Positions 1 through 12,712 of a stretch of 64,000 nucleotides of DNA are shown here, piece after piece. The notes beneath the pieces are model-generated. The model was not told the DNA's origin and did no database searches. It saw nothing but the letters and a program-made list of their open reading frames with translations. Origin of the DNA: Betaproteobacteria bacterium (GTDB taxonomy: Bacteria; Pseudomonadota; Gammaproteobacteria; Burkholderiales; SG8-41); NCBI GenBank assembly GCA_021732605.1, contig JAKFUS010000015.1, forward strand, positions 79,472 through 143,471. The letters are read 5' to 3'. Every line of letters begins with the position of its first letter. Position 1 is the first letter of the stretch. The translations under genes were made by a program, and so were the position numbers.

Positions 1-12
1 GAGGAAATCAGA

Positions 13-645
13 ATGAACGAAAACCAGTTGCGCGAAGAGATTGCCGAACTCGGCCGCTCGATTTACGACCGCGGCCTGACCCACGGCAGCACCGGCAACA
101 TCAGCGCATGCTGCAGCGACGGCTGGCTGCTGACGCCCACCGGCTCGAATCTCGGCCGCCTCGACCCGGCGCGCATTTCCAAACTCGACTGGAACGGCAA
201 GCTGCTGTCCGGCGATGCGCCGTCCAAGGAAAATTTCCTGCACCTCGCGATGTACCAGGAGCGTCCGCAAAACGGCGCCGTGGTGCATCTGCACAGCACA
301 CATTCGGTGGCCGTGTCGGTACTGGCCGATACCAATGCCGAAAACGCGCTGCCGCCGCTGACTGCGTATTACGTGATGCGCATCGGCTCGCTGCCGATGG
401 TGCCCTACTACGCGCCGGGCGACATGGCGCTTGCAGACGCGGTGCGAAAACTGGCATCAAAGCATCATGCGCTGCTGCTGGCCAATCACGGCCCCGTGGT
501 CGGCGGCAGCACGCTGGCTGCTGCTGCTGACGCCATCGAAGAACTGGAAGCCACGGCCCGGCTGCATCTGCTGTTGCGCGGCGAAAAAATCCGCCCGCTG
601 GATGCAGCGCAGGTCGCGGAACTCAGGAGGCGTTTTCCTGTCTGA
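13..645 (+). CDS. otnC: class II aldolase/adducin-family protein, OtnC-like
   Basis: A 210-residue class II aldolase fold protein, most like 3-oxo-tetronate 4-phosphate decarboxylase (OtnC), a cytosolic enzyme of acid-sugar breakdown. Visible metal and catalytic positions are Glu73 (SKENFLH), the HLHSTHS motif (His92, His94) and His159 in LLANHGPVVG. The segment around residues 117-136 (LTAYY...PYYAPGD) matches my memory of the OtnC subgroup rather than sugar-phosphate epimerases. The start is supported by GAGGAA at 1-6. Partner genes (OtnK, OtnI or a dehydrogenase) would lie upstream, outside the window, so the exact substrate is not provable here. Length is normal for the family. Confidence 0.82.
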   Translation: MNENQLREEIAELGRSIYDRGLTHGSTGNISACCSDGWLLTPTGSNLGRLDPARISKLDWNGKLLSGDAPSKENFLHLAMYQERPQNGAVVHLHSTHSVAVSVLADTNAENALPPLTAYYVMRIGSLPMVPYYAPGDMALADAVRKLASKHHALLLANHGPVVGGSTLAAAADAIEELEATARLHLLLRGEKIRPLDAAQVAELRRRFPV

Positions 646-795
646 TCTTACGGTATCGGTCCGGCCGCCTGCGATCACCCGGGCGGGAATAGATTTTCCG
701 GAGTATTGTTTGCATGGACAGACTAGGAATGATCAGCAGCAGCAACTCATCTGCTTGTCGCATCATCCGGTCAATGGTCAAAAGGAGTGGACATT

Positions 796-1284
796 ATGCA
801 CTTGGTCTTCCGCCTGTTCGTCATCATGCTGGCCGGCGTTCTCGCCGGTTGCGCTGCCCCGTCAGCCATCAAACCCGGCGCCAGCGCCGATGAACTGACA
901 CAAAAACTCGGCAAACCCACCGTGGTCCGGCCCGGCGCTGGTGGCGGCGAATCCTGGGATTACGCCTACGGCCCGGAAGGTGTCCAGACCTGGCGCTTTG
1001 ATCTCGATCGTGGCCGCACGGTGCGCGCTTCCACGCAACTGCTGACCGACGAACGGCTGTTTCGCGTCATGCCCGGCGTCACCACTGAAGCCGGGGTCAT
1101 CGCATTGCTCGGCGAACCGCGGGAAATCGTCAAATACCGCGAGGAAGTCGCGTGGGAGTGGCGTGTAGCCCTCGGGCCCGAATATGGCATATTCGTGGTC
1201 CGGTTCGGTCCCGATGGCAAGGCTACCGGCATTAACGTGCTGAAGGATTTCAAGTCCGACGACCGGGGGGGGGACGGCCCCTGA
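796..1284 (+). CDS. small outer-membrane-type lipoprotein
   Basis: A lipoprotein of about 162 residues. A short hydrophobic signal ends in a lipobox (LAGC), so the mature protein begins at that Cys and is lipid-anchored. The body contains two similar segments (ADELTQKLGKP and EAGVIALLGEP) typical of the SmpA/OmlA/BamE-like fold, in which a short helix precedes G-x-P. ATG 796 is preferred because AAAGGAG (781-787) lies 8 bases upstream; an in-frame GTG at 787 overlaps that site. It stands alone, convergent with the kinase gene on the other strand. No specific function can be assigned. Confidence 0.75.
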   Translation: MHLVFRLFVIMLAGVLAGCAAPSAIKPGASADELTQKLGKPTVVRPGAGGGESWDYAYGPEGVQTWRFDLDRGRTVRASTQLLTDERLFRVMPGVTTEAGVIALLGEPREIVKYREEVAWEWRVALGPEYGIFVVRFGPDGKATGINVLKDFKSDDRGGDGP

Positions 1285-1296
1285 CACTGCCCGCTG

Positions 1297-2583
1297 TCAG
1301 ATCCCGGCGAGTTTGGAATTCGCCGCCGCGAGGCGTTCCACCAGAATGCGCAGATAGGTCCGGTCGAAATTGAGCCTGCAGATTTCCGATGCATGCTGCA
1401 GCGCCTTGATGCTGATCTTGATCATGCGTACGTCGGTCGCCGCCACCACATCGGCGGAGCGTTTGCCGCCCGCCTCTCCCAGATAAGCCATTTCACCGAT
1501 CGACTCGCCGGCCTTGAGCAGGCTCAGCAGCAGCCGCCGCTTGCGCAGCACCCGCGCCTCGCCTGACACCAGAATGCAGAAAAAATCGCCTGGATCACCC
1601 TCGTTCATGATGACTTCGTCTTTGGCAATGTCCACCCACTCCGAGAAACGCAGCACTTCCCACAATTCGACGTCGCCAAAGGATTTGAAAAAGGACAGCG
1701 TGCGCAGGATGTTGAATTTCTCGGTATCGAGCACGCCGTGTTTGGGCAGCGGCGCACCGGAAGCAATTGCGGCCAGGTCATTGGCAAACTGCTCCCAGGT
1801 CATGTAACGCACGGCCTGGTCGCGCGCCATCGCGCGGCTCACCACCAGGTCGATATCTGTGGCCACGTCCTGACGGAATTCCGAAGGCAACGGCGGATCG
1901 TCATTGAGGACCTGGTTTGCAAGGCCGGCGATATTGGTGGCGCTGAACGGCAGCCGCCCGGTGAGCAGCTGGAACATCACCACGCCCAGCGCATAAATGT
2001 CGGTCTGCAGATTGATCGGCTTGTTCAGGTGCTGCTCCGGCGACATGTAAGCAGGGGTGCCGATGCCGTCAACGACGGTACGCTCAGTCAGCAGCAGCGC
2101 CGCGGAGCCGAAATCCGTGACCTTGATGTCGGTGTTGTTGTGGACCAGGATGTTGGCGGGCTTGATGTCGCGGTGGATCACACCAAGCCTTGAGGCAAAA
2201 TCCAGCGCCTTGGCACATTTGAACACCACTTCGATGACGTCTCCCAGCGCCAGCAGGTTGTCGCCACGCGTAAAACGCTGCAGCGTGCCCCCAGACACAT
2301 ACTCCATGACGATGTAGGCATTGTCCTCGTCGGCCACTGCGTCGTAGATCTCGACAATATGCGGATGGGTCAGCTTGCCGGCCAGCGAGGCTTCGGTGAG
2401 GAACAGGTGATGCAGCAACTGGCCACGGGTCTCGTCTTTCAGCGCGCCCTGGGACACCAGTTTGATCGCCACTTCGCGGGAATTGAAGGCATCGCGCGCC
2501 AGGAACACTACGCTGGTCGCACCATCGCCGAGCTTCTTGACGATGTCGTACTTGCCGATCTTGTTGATGATCGATTCCGCCAT
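1297..2583 (-). CDS. Ser/Thr protein kinase with C-terminal cyclic-nucleotide-binding domain
   Basis: A 428-residue soluble Hanks-type kinase. The Gly-rich loop (residues 18-24), VAIK Lys41, HRDIKPAN with catalytic Asp139, and DFG at 157-159 are all present, as are GTPAYMSPE and the APE-region helices, so the kinase should be active. Residues of about 295-410 form a cNMP-binding/CRP-like domain: NEGDPGDFF and the cassette [12 protein letters not shown] followed by KRSADVV, including the Arg that normally contacts the phosphate. No transmembrane segment is seen. The arrangement suggests kinase activity tuned by cAMP or cGMP. It is divergent from the 5-oxoprolinase gene across a 174-base gap. 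Substrates are unknown. Confidence 0.9.
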   Translation of the reverse strand: MAESIINKIGKYDIVKKLGDGATSVVFLARDAFNSREVAIKLVSQGALKDETRGQLLHHLFLTEASLAGKLTHPHIVEIYDAVADEDNAYIVMEYVSGGTLQRFTRGDNLLALGDVIEVVFKCAKALDFASRLGVIHRDIKPANILVHNNTDIKVTDFGSAALLLTERTVVDGIGTPAYMSPEQHLNKPINLQTDIYALGVVMFQLLTGRLPFSATNIAGLANQVLNDDPPLPSEFRQDVATDIDLVVSRAMARDQAVRYMTWEQFANDLAAIASGAPLPKHGVLDTEKFNILRTLSFFKSFGDVELWEVLRFSEWVDIAKDEVIMNEGDPGDFFCILVSGEARVLRKRRLLLSLLKAGESIGEMAYLGEAGGKRSADVVAATDVRMIKISIKALQHASEICRLNFDRTYLRILVERLAAANSKLAGI

Positions 2584-2700
2584 GAACTGCCGCCTTTTTT
2601 GTTTGTTTTATGCGCATCGGGCGCAGTCCGGCACGTCTTGCATGCTGCTGCACGCAAGCTGCGATTAAAACCCGCCACCAGTCGAGCGTCAACCTGCCGA

Positions 2701-2740
2701 TGCGCTATGCTGTGTCCTCCACTGCGCTATTCTGTGTCCT
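2701..2740. repeat. short imperfect direct repeat upstream of 5-oxoprolinase
   Basis: TGCGCTAT(G/T)CTGTGTCCT occurs at 2701-2718 and 2723-2740, with 17 of 18 bases matching. It lies in the divergent promoter region between the kinase and 5-oxoprolinase genes. It could be a duplicated operator or a slippage product; no regulator is evident. Confidence 0.55.
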
Positions 2741-2757
2741 TCATCGATACCGCCCGC

Positions 2758-6426
<3,669 letters not shown>

Positions 6427-6460
6427 TCCAAACAACAAATTAATTCTCAACAGGTTACCC

Positions 6461-6994
6461 ATGGCCCGTGTACCGCTGATCGGCGAGGAGCGCAGCGACC
6501 TCGCCCCGTTCATAACGCGCGTCAAAAAAGAGCGCGGCAAGCTGATCAATCTCTATCGCGTACTGATGAACAGCCCGGCCATTGCCGCCGGCTGGCTCGA
6601 TTTCAACAGTGTCGTGCGTTACAAGACCACACTGGATCCGGCTCTGCGCGAAATGATCATCCTGCGCGTGTCCATCCTCAACGGCGCCGAATACCAGGCG
6701 CGCATCCACGGCGCCAGCCATGCGCTGGAGGCGGGATTGACCCGGGAACAGATCGAAGCTTTGGGCGACTGGGTGAAGAGCGACCTGTTCAGCAAGCCGC
6801 AGCGTGCCGCCCTCGCCTGGACCGATGCGATGACCCAGCAGATCAACGTGCCCGACACACTGCACAATGAACTGCAACGTCATTTCGACGATCAGGCCGT
6901 GGTTGAAATCACCGTGCTCGCCGGCGCCTACAACATGCACACACGGGTGGCACGCGCGTTGCGCATCGAATCCGAAATCCCGGGCAAGGCCTGA
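6461..6994 (+). CDS. carboxymuconolactone decarboxylase/AhpD-like protein lacking the CxxC
   Basis: A 177-residue all-helical protein of the carboxymuconolactone decarboxylase family. The conserved helix pair LREMIILRVSILNGAEYQARIH (residues 62-83) is present, but the Cys pair used by AhpD-type peroxidase reductases is absent: the site reads A-E-Y-Q-A before His83. This favours a lyase-like or non-redox role, as in the decarboxylase branch. It starts 35 bases after 5-oxoprolinase and its stop is 2 bases before the next gene, so it probably forms an operon with the dehydrogenase and Bug receptor that follow. Confidence 0.8.
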   Translation: MARVPLIGEERSDLAPFITRVKKERGKLINLYRVLMNSPAIAAGWLDFNSVVRYKTTLDPALREMIILRVSILNGAEYQARIHGASHALEAGLTREQIEALGDWVKSDLFSKPQRAALAWTDAMTQQINVPDTLHNELQRHFDDQAVVEITVLAGAYNMHTRVARALRIESEIPGKA

Positions 6995-6996
6995 TC

Positions 6997-8076
6997 ATGG
7001 CAAAACCTGTCCTGGTTGTTGAGGAAGATCCCTTCCTGCGCCTGATCGGCGTCACGCTGGATCCCGCCACCAGCACGGAACGCATCGCCGCCTTCGCCGA
7101 TTTTTTTGCCCACGACCTGCCGGACTTCGCCGGATGGCTGCAGCAATTGCGCGGCCGCCTGCCGCGGCTGTTTCCAGCAGAAGTCCGGCTGGTCAACAGC
7201 AGCGAAGCGTTGCGCAGTGCATTGGGTGATGCCGATTTTTCCGTACTCGAATCTTTGCCTTTCGGCGCCGCCGAACTGGCCGCAGCGCCACGCCTGCGTG
7301 CCGTGCAGAAATACGGCGCCATCCCCGGCAACATCGACTCGGCTGCGTGTGCTGCACGCGGGGTCGCAGTGCTGACGCTGCGCCGCCGCGCCAATATCGC
7401 CTGCGCCGAACACAGCATTGCGCTGATGCTCGCTCTGTCGCGCCAGTTGCAGCGGACGATCAATCGCATCAGCATCAGTTCCCTGCAGGCCGCGGGGTTT
7501 ACGCCACGCACCTATGACCGCCAGCATACGGCGAACTCCAACTGGGCCAGAGTCCCCGGCATCCGTCTGCTGCACGAAACAACCTTGGGCATCGTCGGTC
7601 TGGGCGAAATCGGCCGCGAGGTCGCAACCCGCGCCGCGGCCTTCGGCATGAACATTCTTTATCATCAGCGCACGCCTCTGCCCGATGCCGTGGCTGCCGC
7701 ACACCATGCTCATTACGCCGACTTCGACACGCTGCTCGAATCCAGCGACTGGGTAGTGATCTGCCTGCCCGGCAATGCCAACACCCGTCACCTGTTCAAC
7801 GCCATGCGCCTCGCCCGGATGAAACCCGGCGCACGGCTGATCAACATCTCACGCCCTGAAATCGTTGATCGTGATGCGCTGATCGCCGCGCTGCGCTCCG
7901 GGCACCTCGGCGGTTTCGCGCTCGACCCCTTGTATGAAGCGCCGGGCCGCGATGATGACGAGCTGCTGCAATTCACCAACGTGTTGATCACGCCGCACAT
8001 CGCCGCCCAGCCGCGCTTCAACGCACTGGACGACATCGCCGATCTAATCACCGGTCTGGAGGAAAAATGGTCATGA
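6997..8076 (+). CDS. D-isomer-specific 2-hydroxyacid dehydrogenase family protein
   Basis: A 359-residue NAD(P)-dependent dehydrogenase. The Rossmann nucleotide site is GIVGLGEIGREVA. The catalytic Arg lies in INISRPEIVDRDAL, the acidic partner in the GGFALDPLYEAP region, and the catalytic His in ITPHIAAQ near the C terminus. A roughly 20-residue insertion (about 161-185) before the nucleotide domain makes it somewhat longer than typical 310-330-residue members. It lies between an AhpD-like gene and a Bug receptor, and its TGA overlaps the receptor start (ATGA at 8073-8076), so the two are co-translated. The substrate is presumably a 2-oxo or 2-hydroxy acid. Confidence 0.85.
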   Translation: MAKPVLVVEEDPFLRLIGVTLDPATSTERIAAFADFFAHDLPDFAGWLQQLRGRLPRLFPAEVRLVNSSEALRSALGDADFSVLESLPFGAAELAAAPRLRAVQKYGAIPGNIDSAACAARGVAVLTLRRRANIACAEHSIALMLALSRQLQRTINRISISSLQAAGFTPRTYDRQHTANSNWARVPGIRLLHETTLGIVGLGEIGREVATRAAAFGMNILYHQRTPLPDAVAAAHHAHYADFDTLLESSDWVVICLPGNANTRHLFNAMRLARMKPGARLINISRPEIVDRDALIAALRSGHLGGFALDPLYEAPGRDDDELLQFTNVLITPHIAAQPRFNALDDIADLITGLEEKWS

Positions 8077-9047
8077 ACAAAACATCGCTCATCATTGCGG
8101 CGGCCGCCTTGCTCGCCGGCAATGCATTTTCAGTGCTGGCCGCCGACACCTGGCCCAGCCGCCCGATCCGGCTGGTCGCACCGTTCCCCGCCGGCAGTTC
8201 GGTGGACGCTGCCGTGCGGGTGATCACGCCACGGGTCAGCGAGTCGCTCGGCCAGTCTATCGTCATCGACAATCGTGCCGGCGCCAGCGGCTCGATCGGC
8301 GCGGAAGTAGGTGCCCGCGCTGCACCTGACGGATACACGCTGGCCGGCGGCACCACCAGCACTCATGCACTGGCAAAGGCGCTGAATCCGCACCTGAGTT
8401 ATGACCCGCAGCGCGATTTTGTGCCGATCACACTGATCGGCCATCTGCCGTACATCCTGGCCGTACATCCAGGCGTCGCCGCCAACACCCTGCAGGAGCT
8501 GATCACACTGGCGCGCGCCAAACCGGGTGGGATTCGTTACACGACGGTCGGCGATGCGAGCATGGCGCGCCTCGGCGGCGAACTGCTGTCCAACCTGACC
8601 GGCATCCAGATCACACCGATTGCCTACAAGAGTTCGGCGCAATCGGTGGTCGACACCATTGCCGGACGCATTGAATTGCAGTTCGGCACCATGGCCCCCG
8701 TGCTGCCGCATGTGCGCGCGGGCCGGCTGCGGGCGCTGGCCGTCACCAGCAGCAAACGCGCACCGGCGCTGCCGGATGTGCCCACGGTGCAGGAATCAGG
8801 TGTCAAAAACTTCGAAGTCACGCTATGGTTTGGAGTATTCGCCCCGGCACAAACTCCTCGCGCCATCGTCGAACGCCTGAACAAGGTATTTACCACCGCC
8901 ATCAGCACGCCCCAGGTACGCGATGCCTTATTGATTCAAGGCCTGCAGCCGGAAACCACGACCTCCGCGGAATTCGCCAAATACCTGGATAGCGAAATCA
9001 GCAAATGGCGCGAGGTTGCGCGAAAGGCGAATCTGAAGCCGGAGTAA
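8067..9047 (+). CDS. Bug/TctC-family tripartite tricarboxylate receptor
   Basis: A 326-residue periplasmic solute-binding protein with a cleavable signal peptide (basic start, hydrophobic core, cleavage near VLAADTWPSRP). Family hallmarks are WPSRPIRLVAPFPAGSSVD, VIDNRAGASGSIGAEV and APDGYTLAGGTTSTHA. Such receptors capture carboxylates for TctAB-type carriers, but no carrier gene is adjacent. ATG 8067 has GGAGG 4 bases upstream; ATG 8073, which overlaps the previous stop as ATGA, is an equally good start. It is the last gene of the run that begins at 2758 or 6461. Confidence 0.92.
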   Translation: MVMNKTSLIIAAAALLAGNAFSVLAADTWPSRPIRLVAPFPAGSSVDAAVRVITPRVSESLGQSIVIDNRAGASGSIGAEVGARAAPDGYTLAGGTTSTHALAKALNPHLSYDPQRDFVPITLIGHLPYILAVHPGVAANTLQELITLARAKPGGIRYTTVGDASMARLGGELLSNLTGIQITPIAYKSSAQSVVDTIAGRIELQFGTMAPVLPHVRAGRLRALAVTSSKRAPALPDVPTVQESGVKNFEVTLWFGVFAPAQTPRAIVERLNKVFTTAISTPQVRDALLIQGLQPETTTSAEFAKYLDSEISKWREVARKANLKPE

Positions 9048-9077
9048 ATTGAGAACAACTTCTCATTGAGGCACTGA

Positions 9078-9485
9078 ATGCCGACGAACAATACCCCGCA
9101 GATGCCAATAGGAGAGCGCTTGCGGTTGACCGTCCTATTAGTCGCACCATTATTAATCTACATATTTTTGGTGCTCAGCAACGCATGGTCTCACAAAATG
9201 TCCGGTCATTTTTTCTCCGCGATGAACACAGTTAGTTTTCATGAATGCGCGAAAAAATACCACTTAAGGGAAAACCCCGGCAGTGATCTGAATTTATGGC
9301 TATTTGACGATTACGAAGAAATCACCTTCAACCTCACCATTCTTTCGGATTCTGAATGCATGGGAAAACTGATTGCCTTGGGAAACCAATTTATCGAGAA
9401 CAATCCCAAACGACATCAAATTGTCATTCGGCTAATGGAACCGGCGACCATGAGCATCCGATCGAGAGTCATTATCAAACCCTAA
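9078..9485 (+). CDS. hypothetical protein with one N-terminal membrane segment
   Basis: An unrecognised 135-residue protein. Residues of about 17-36 form one hydrophobic segment (LTVLLVAPLLIYIFLVLSN), followed by a polar domain rich in Asp, Glu, Asn and Lys that includes two Cys residues (HECAKK and SDSECMG). A weak GAGG lies 6 bases before the ATG. The AT content is clearly higher than in neighbouring genes, which suggests recent acquisition or a non-core gene. It could be a small membrane-anchored periplasmic protein. No family is recognised. Confidence 0.5.
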   Translation: MPTNNTPQMPIGERLRLTVLLVAPLLIYIFLVLSNAWSHKMSGHFFSAMNTVSFHECAKKYHLRENPGSDLNLWLFDDYEEITFNLTILSDSECMGKLIALGNQFIENNPKRHQIVIRLMEPATMSIRSRVIIKP

Positions 9486-9489
9486 GGAG

Positions 9490-9741
9490 TCAGGTTGGCG
9501 GATCCTGCTTGCGCGCAACCGCCGCTCCCGGATCCAGCCCCATCAGCCGCAACGACCAGGCCGACAAAAGTCCGATCACCAGCGGCCACCAGGCATGGAG
9601 CAACAAGGCCAGCGCGGCGGCCATGGCATAAGTCGCGGCCAGCAACAGGGCACCGGGATGGCGGCGCTGCCACCAGGTAAATACCAGAGCGGCGGCGAGC
9701 AGGAAAAAAACCGCAGAAAATACGTAAATAATGATGGTCAT
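9490..9741 (-). CDS. small integral membrane protein (hypothetical)
   Basis: An 83-residue protein with hydrophobic stretches at residues 2-22 (IIIYVFSAVFFLLAAALVFTW) and about 30-65, consistent with two or three membrane spans, and a short polar tail. ATG 9741 is chosen because the longer open frame starts with Cys-rich, non-conserved sequence and the spans begin right after this Met. No clear ribosome-binding site is visible. It is convergent with the gene ending at 9485. It could be spurious. Confidence 0.4.
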   Translation of the reverse strand: MTIIIYVFSAVFFLLAAALVFTWWQRRHPGALLLAATYAMAAALALLLHAWWPLVIGLLSAWSLRLMGLDPGAAVARKQDPPT

Positions 9742-9866
9742 GATCAATGCGGCATTCAAAACGCTGATTTTATTGCAATAAGCCGGCGAGGTCGCAGTTG
9801 CAGCCTGTGCCCCGCCCCGGTTGTGGCATCCTAGGCACCATAAACAACAAAAAAACACGCTAGCCC

Positions 9867-11075
9867 TTGAGGACATCCAGCCCCAAACGTGCACTGACCG
9901 CCTGCTGTGCAACACACGCTCTGCACGACGGACTGTCCGACCTCAGCTATGTGCTACTGCCCCTGCTGGCGCAGACTTTCGGCCTGTCACTGGCACAGGT
10001 CGGCATGATACGCGCAGCACACCGTACTGCGATGGCGGCATTCCAGATTCCGGCGGGTCTGGTCGCCGAACGTTTTGGTGAGCGCAATTTGCTGGCTGCC
10101 GGCACTTTCGTCGCAGGCGCGGCGTTTGTTGCCCTTGCGTTTATTGACGTGAATCATGTTTCCGCTTTCTGGATGATTCTGGTAGCGCTGTTTATCGCTG
10201 GTGTCGGTTCAGCCGTGCAACACCCCTTGTCCTCGACCATCATTTCCAATGCTTATCCGGATGCTGGTCGTCGCACTGCGCTCGGCACCTACAACCTGTT
10301 CGGCGATGTCGGCAAGTTTGCCTTTGGCGGACTGCTGAGCCTGCTGTTGCTGAGCGGCCTGTCGTGGCAGGGTCCGGTGGTGTTCTACGGCGTCGCCGGC
10401 ATGTTGACGGCCGCAGCCATTCTGTTCTGGGTCGCGGGCAACAGCGCAACCTCAGGTGCCACAACTCACGCCACCGATGCCACGCCCTCGGGCGGCGGCT
10501 GGGGCATCCGCAACAAGCGCGGTTTCGGCGCACTGTGCCTGATCGAAATCATCGACAGCAGCACCCGCACCGGTTTCCTGACGCTGATCGCGTTTTTGAT
10601 GATCGACAAAGGCCTGTCCAACGGCTGGGCGGCGCTGTCGGTACCGTTGATTCTCGTCGGCGGCATGGCCGGTAAATACGCCTGCGGCCTGCTCGCCGAA
10701 CGCGTCGGCATCATCCGCACCATCTTACTCACTGAAGTCGCCACTGGCGTCGGCATCCTATGCGCCGTGGCGCTGCCTGGTGCCGCAGCATTCCTGCTGT
10801 TGCCGCTGATCGGCATTGCGCTGCAGGGCACCTCATCCGTGCTCTACGCCACCATCGGCGACCTGGTCGAGCAGCCGCGGCTGCCGCGCACCTTCGGCCT
10901 CTTTTACACGCTGGGTTCCCTCTGCGGCATTGCCGCGCCGCTGGGTTATGGCCTGGCCGGCGACCATATCGGCGTTGCCAATGCTGTGGCGCTGATGGGT
11001 ATCGCGATATTGTTTGTGCTGCCGCTGTGCGCAGTGCTGAAACCCGCAATCAGCTCGGAGCCGGTCAGCATCTGA
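9867..11075 (+). CDS. MFS transporter, fosmidomycin-resistance-like branch
   Basis: A 402-residue, 12-span major facilitator. The N-terminal signature THALHDGLSDLSYVLLPLL matches the branch that includes Fsr-type exporters, and the loop 2-3 motif appears as LVAERFGERN. Because the first span follows closely, the N terminus looks complete. The start is TTG 9867, without a clear Shine-Dalgarno site; another nearby non-ATG codon is possible. A cytoplasmic loop near residues 195-215 is Ser/Thr/Gly-rich. It is followed after 33 bases by an AhpD-like gene and then an SDR gene in the same direction, so a three-gene operon is likely. The substrate is unknown. Confidence 0.82.
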   Translation: MRTSSPKRALTACCATHALHDGLSDLSYVLLPLLAQTFGLSLAQVGMIRAAHRTAMAAFQIPAGLVAERFGERNLLAAGTFVAGAAFVALAFIDVNHVSAFWMILVALFIAGVGSAVQHPLSSTIISNAYPDAGRRTALGTYNLFGDVGKFAFGGLLSLLLLSGLSWQGPVVFYGVAGMLTAAAILFWVAGNSATSGATTHATDATPSGGGWGIRNKRGFGALCLIEIIDSSTRTGFLTLIAFLMIDKGLSNGWAALSVPLILVGGMAGKYACGLLAERVGIIRTILLTEVATGVGILCAVALPGAAAFLLLPLIGIALQGTSSVLYATIGDLVEQPRLPRTFGLFYTLGSLCGIAAPLGYGLAGDHIGVANAVALMGIAILFVLPLCAVLKPAISSEPVSI

Positions 11076-11108
11076 TCCGGGGTAACATCCCTCACGGAGG
11101 AAATACAA

Positions 11109-11756
11109 ATGAACAAACAACGCATCAGCTATATCCCGCTGGACCAGATGACACCCGAAATGCGCGCCGAGATGGAGCGCTGCGCGCGCGAAGGCACTCC
11201 ACGCCCCGAAAGCACAGCCGTTCGCGCTCACGTGCCATCCTGTTTCTGGTTTTTCGCGAATTCGTGGAACGATGTGTTTCGCAACGGCATTCTCGACCAC
11301 GCGATCAAGGAGGTCTGCCGCATTTATGTTTCACGCTCGGTGGTCTGCGAATTCTGCGGCAACCAGCGCTCGATCAAAGGCCAGCAGGCGGGAATCAATG
11401 AAGGCCAGGTCGATGAACTGATGGATTTCGAGAAATCGGTCAATTACAACGAACGACACAAAGCCGCCTTGGCCTATGCCGAAGCCATCGTCTGGCGCAC
11501 CGACACCGACGATGCGTTCTGGCAGCGCATGTACAAACACTTCACTGAGCCGGAGCTGGTGGAACTGGGCTGCGCCATCGGCCTGACGCTGGGCCAGCAG
11601 AGCTGGCTGCGCCTGCTCAACATCGACCACCATCAGGTCATGGCCGGCACCACAGCCTCAATGGCGCCGGGCTTCGAGACGGCCGAAGCTCTGGCCAAAA
11701 CCAAGGCTGCACCGGATTACTGGGCGAAAAAGGCTCCGGTCAAAAATACGGCTTGA
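11109..11756 (+). CDS. AhpD-like/carboxymuconolactone decarboxylase-family protein with CxxC
   Basis: A 215-residue helical protein of the AhpD/CMD family. Unlike the relative at 6461 it keeps the redox Cys pair (Cys80-Glu-Phe-Cys83 in SRSVVCEFCGNQ). The Asn and His-rich helices toward the C terminus (LLNIDHHQVMAG) complete the fold. A strong GGAGGAAA precedes the start by 7 bases. It lies between an MFS gene and an SDR gene and probably shares their transcript. A peroxide- or thiol-linked reductase role is possible but not shown. Confidence 0.8.
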   Translation: MNKQRISYIPLDQMTPEMRAEMERCAREGTPRPESTAVRAHVPSCFWFFANSWNDVFRNGILDHAIKEVCRIYVSRSVVCEFCGNQRSIKGQQAGINEGQVDELMDFEKSVNYNERHKAALAYAEAIVWRTDTDDAFWQRMYKHFTEPELVELGCAIGLTLGQQSWLRLLNIDHHQVMAGTTASMAPGFETAEALAKTKAAPDYWAKKAPVKNTA

Positions 11757-11805
11757 GCTCCCCCCTAATCCCGGCGCCCAGCAAAGCGCTCAAAAAGGAA
11801 ACTGC

Positions 11806-12612
11806 ATGCTGAGTCTCAAAGGCAAGGTCGCATTTGTCACCGGCGCAGGCAGTATCGGCGCGGGCTGGGGCAATGGGAAGGCCACCGCCGTGCTGCTGGC
11901 ACGCCAGGGCGCGCAGGTGTTCGGCACCGATCTCAACGCAGCAGCGGTGGAGGCCACGCGCGCGATTATCGCCAAGGAAGGCGGCGACTGCAGCACTTAC
12001 ATCTGCAACATGACGGATTCGGATTCAGTCAAAGCTGCAGTCGATGCCTGCATCAAAAAATACGGCCGCATCGACATTCTGATCAACAACGTCGGCGGCT
12101 CGGCCCCCGGCGATCCGGTGAGCATGAGCGAAGAAGTCTGGGACAGCCAGGTCGACCACAACCTGAAGACCGCCTTCCTCGGCTGCAAACACGTGTTGCC
12201 GGTGATGGAAAAACAAGGCAGCGGTGCCATCGTCAATGTTTCATCGGTGGCAGGCTTTGCCCATCAGGTCGACGGCCGCGTGCACATCGCCTACAGCGCC
12301 ACAAAATCCGGACTGCTCGGCTTCACCCGCGCCACCGCCATCGCCTATGTCAAAAAAGGCATCCGCTGCAATATGGTCGTGCTCGGCACCATGCACACGC
12401 CACTGGTCGAAGAACGTCTGATGAAACAACTGGGACCCGAAGCCGCCGCAGATCTGGTGGCCAAGCGCCACGCTGCGGTACCCATCGGTCGTATGGGCGA
12501 CGCCTGGGATAGCGCGCACGCCATATTGTTCCTGGCCTCCGATGAAGCGCGTTACATCACTGCCACCCAGCTGGTAGTGGATGGCGGGCTCACCGCGGCA
12601 CGGCCTGGCTGA
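11806..12612 (+). CDS. short-chain dehydrogenase/reductase (SDR)
   Basis: A 268-residue classical SDR, NAD(P)-dependent and cytosolic. The nucleotide site is TGAGSIGAGWGNG (residues 12-24), the structural NNVGG motif is at about 94-98, and the catalytic residues are Ser147 (VNVSSVAG), Tyr163 and Lys167 (IAYSATKSG). AAGGAAA lies 5 bases before the ATG. The C-terminal ITATQLVVDGGLTA is the usual dimer-interface end. The substrate cannot be told from sequence. A hairpin terminator follows at 12640. Confidence 0.9.
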   Translation: MLSLKGKVAFVTGAGSIGAGWGNGKATAVLLARQGAQVFGTDLNAAAVEATRAIIAKEGGDCSTYICNMTDSDSVKAAVDACIKKYGRIDILINNVGGSAPGDPVSMSEEVWDSQVDHNLKTAFLGCKHVLPVMEKQGSGAIVNVSSVAGFAHQVDGRVHIAYSATKSGLLGFTRATAIAYVKKGIRCNMVVLGTMHTPLVEERLMKQLGPEAAADLVAKRHAAVPIGRMGDAWDSAHAILFLASDEARYITATQLVVDGGLTAARPG

Positions 12613-12639
12613 GCCACTCATCAGTAACTGCAAAAACAA

Positions 12640-12665
12640 TGGGCGCCTGCGGGCGCCCATTTAAG
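12640..12665 (+). terminator. hairpin terminator after the SDR gene
   Basis: A perfect 8-bp stem, TGGGCGCC/GGCGCCCA (12640-12647 with 12652-12659), with a 4-base loop and followed by a T-rich stretch. It closes the plus-strand SDR transcript and, with AT-rich sequence on both sides, may also serve the convergent PrpF-like gene. Confidence 0.75.
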
Positions 12666-12702
12666 TATTTTATATAAGTATTTGATTTTATTTGTAATTT
12701 TA
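12661..12702 (+). repeat. AT-rich interspersed repeat, copy B
   Basis: About 42 bases, nearly all A and T, with two TAAGTATTT cores 13 bases apart and a trailing ATTTTATTTGTAATTTTA. It sits between the terminator and the stop codon of the PrpF-like gene. Base composition contrasts sharply with the surrounding GC-rich sequence. Confidence 0.65.
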
Positions 12703-12712
12703 TGCGGCCGAT

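Noticed and set aside
2359..2757. Upstream extension of the 5-oxoprolinase frame (133 extra residues)
   Set aside because: It lies antisense to the kinase gene and the divergent promoter region, and gives no recognisable sequence; the domain starts normally after ATG 2758.
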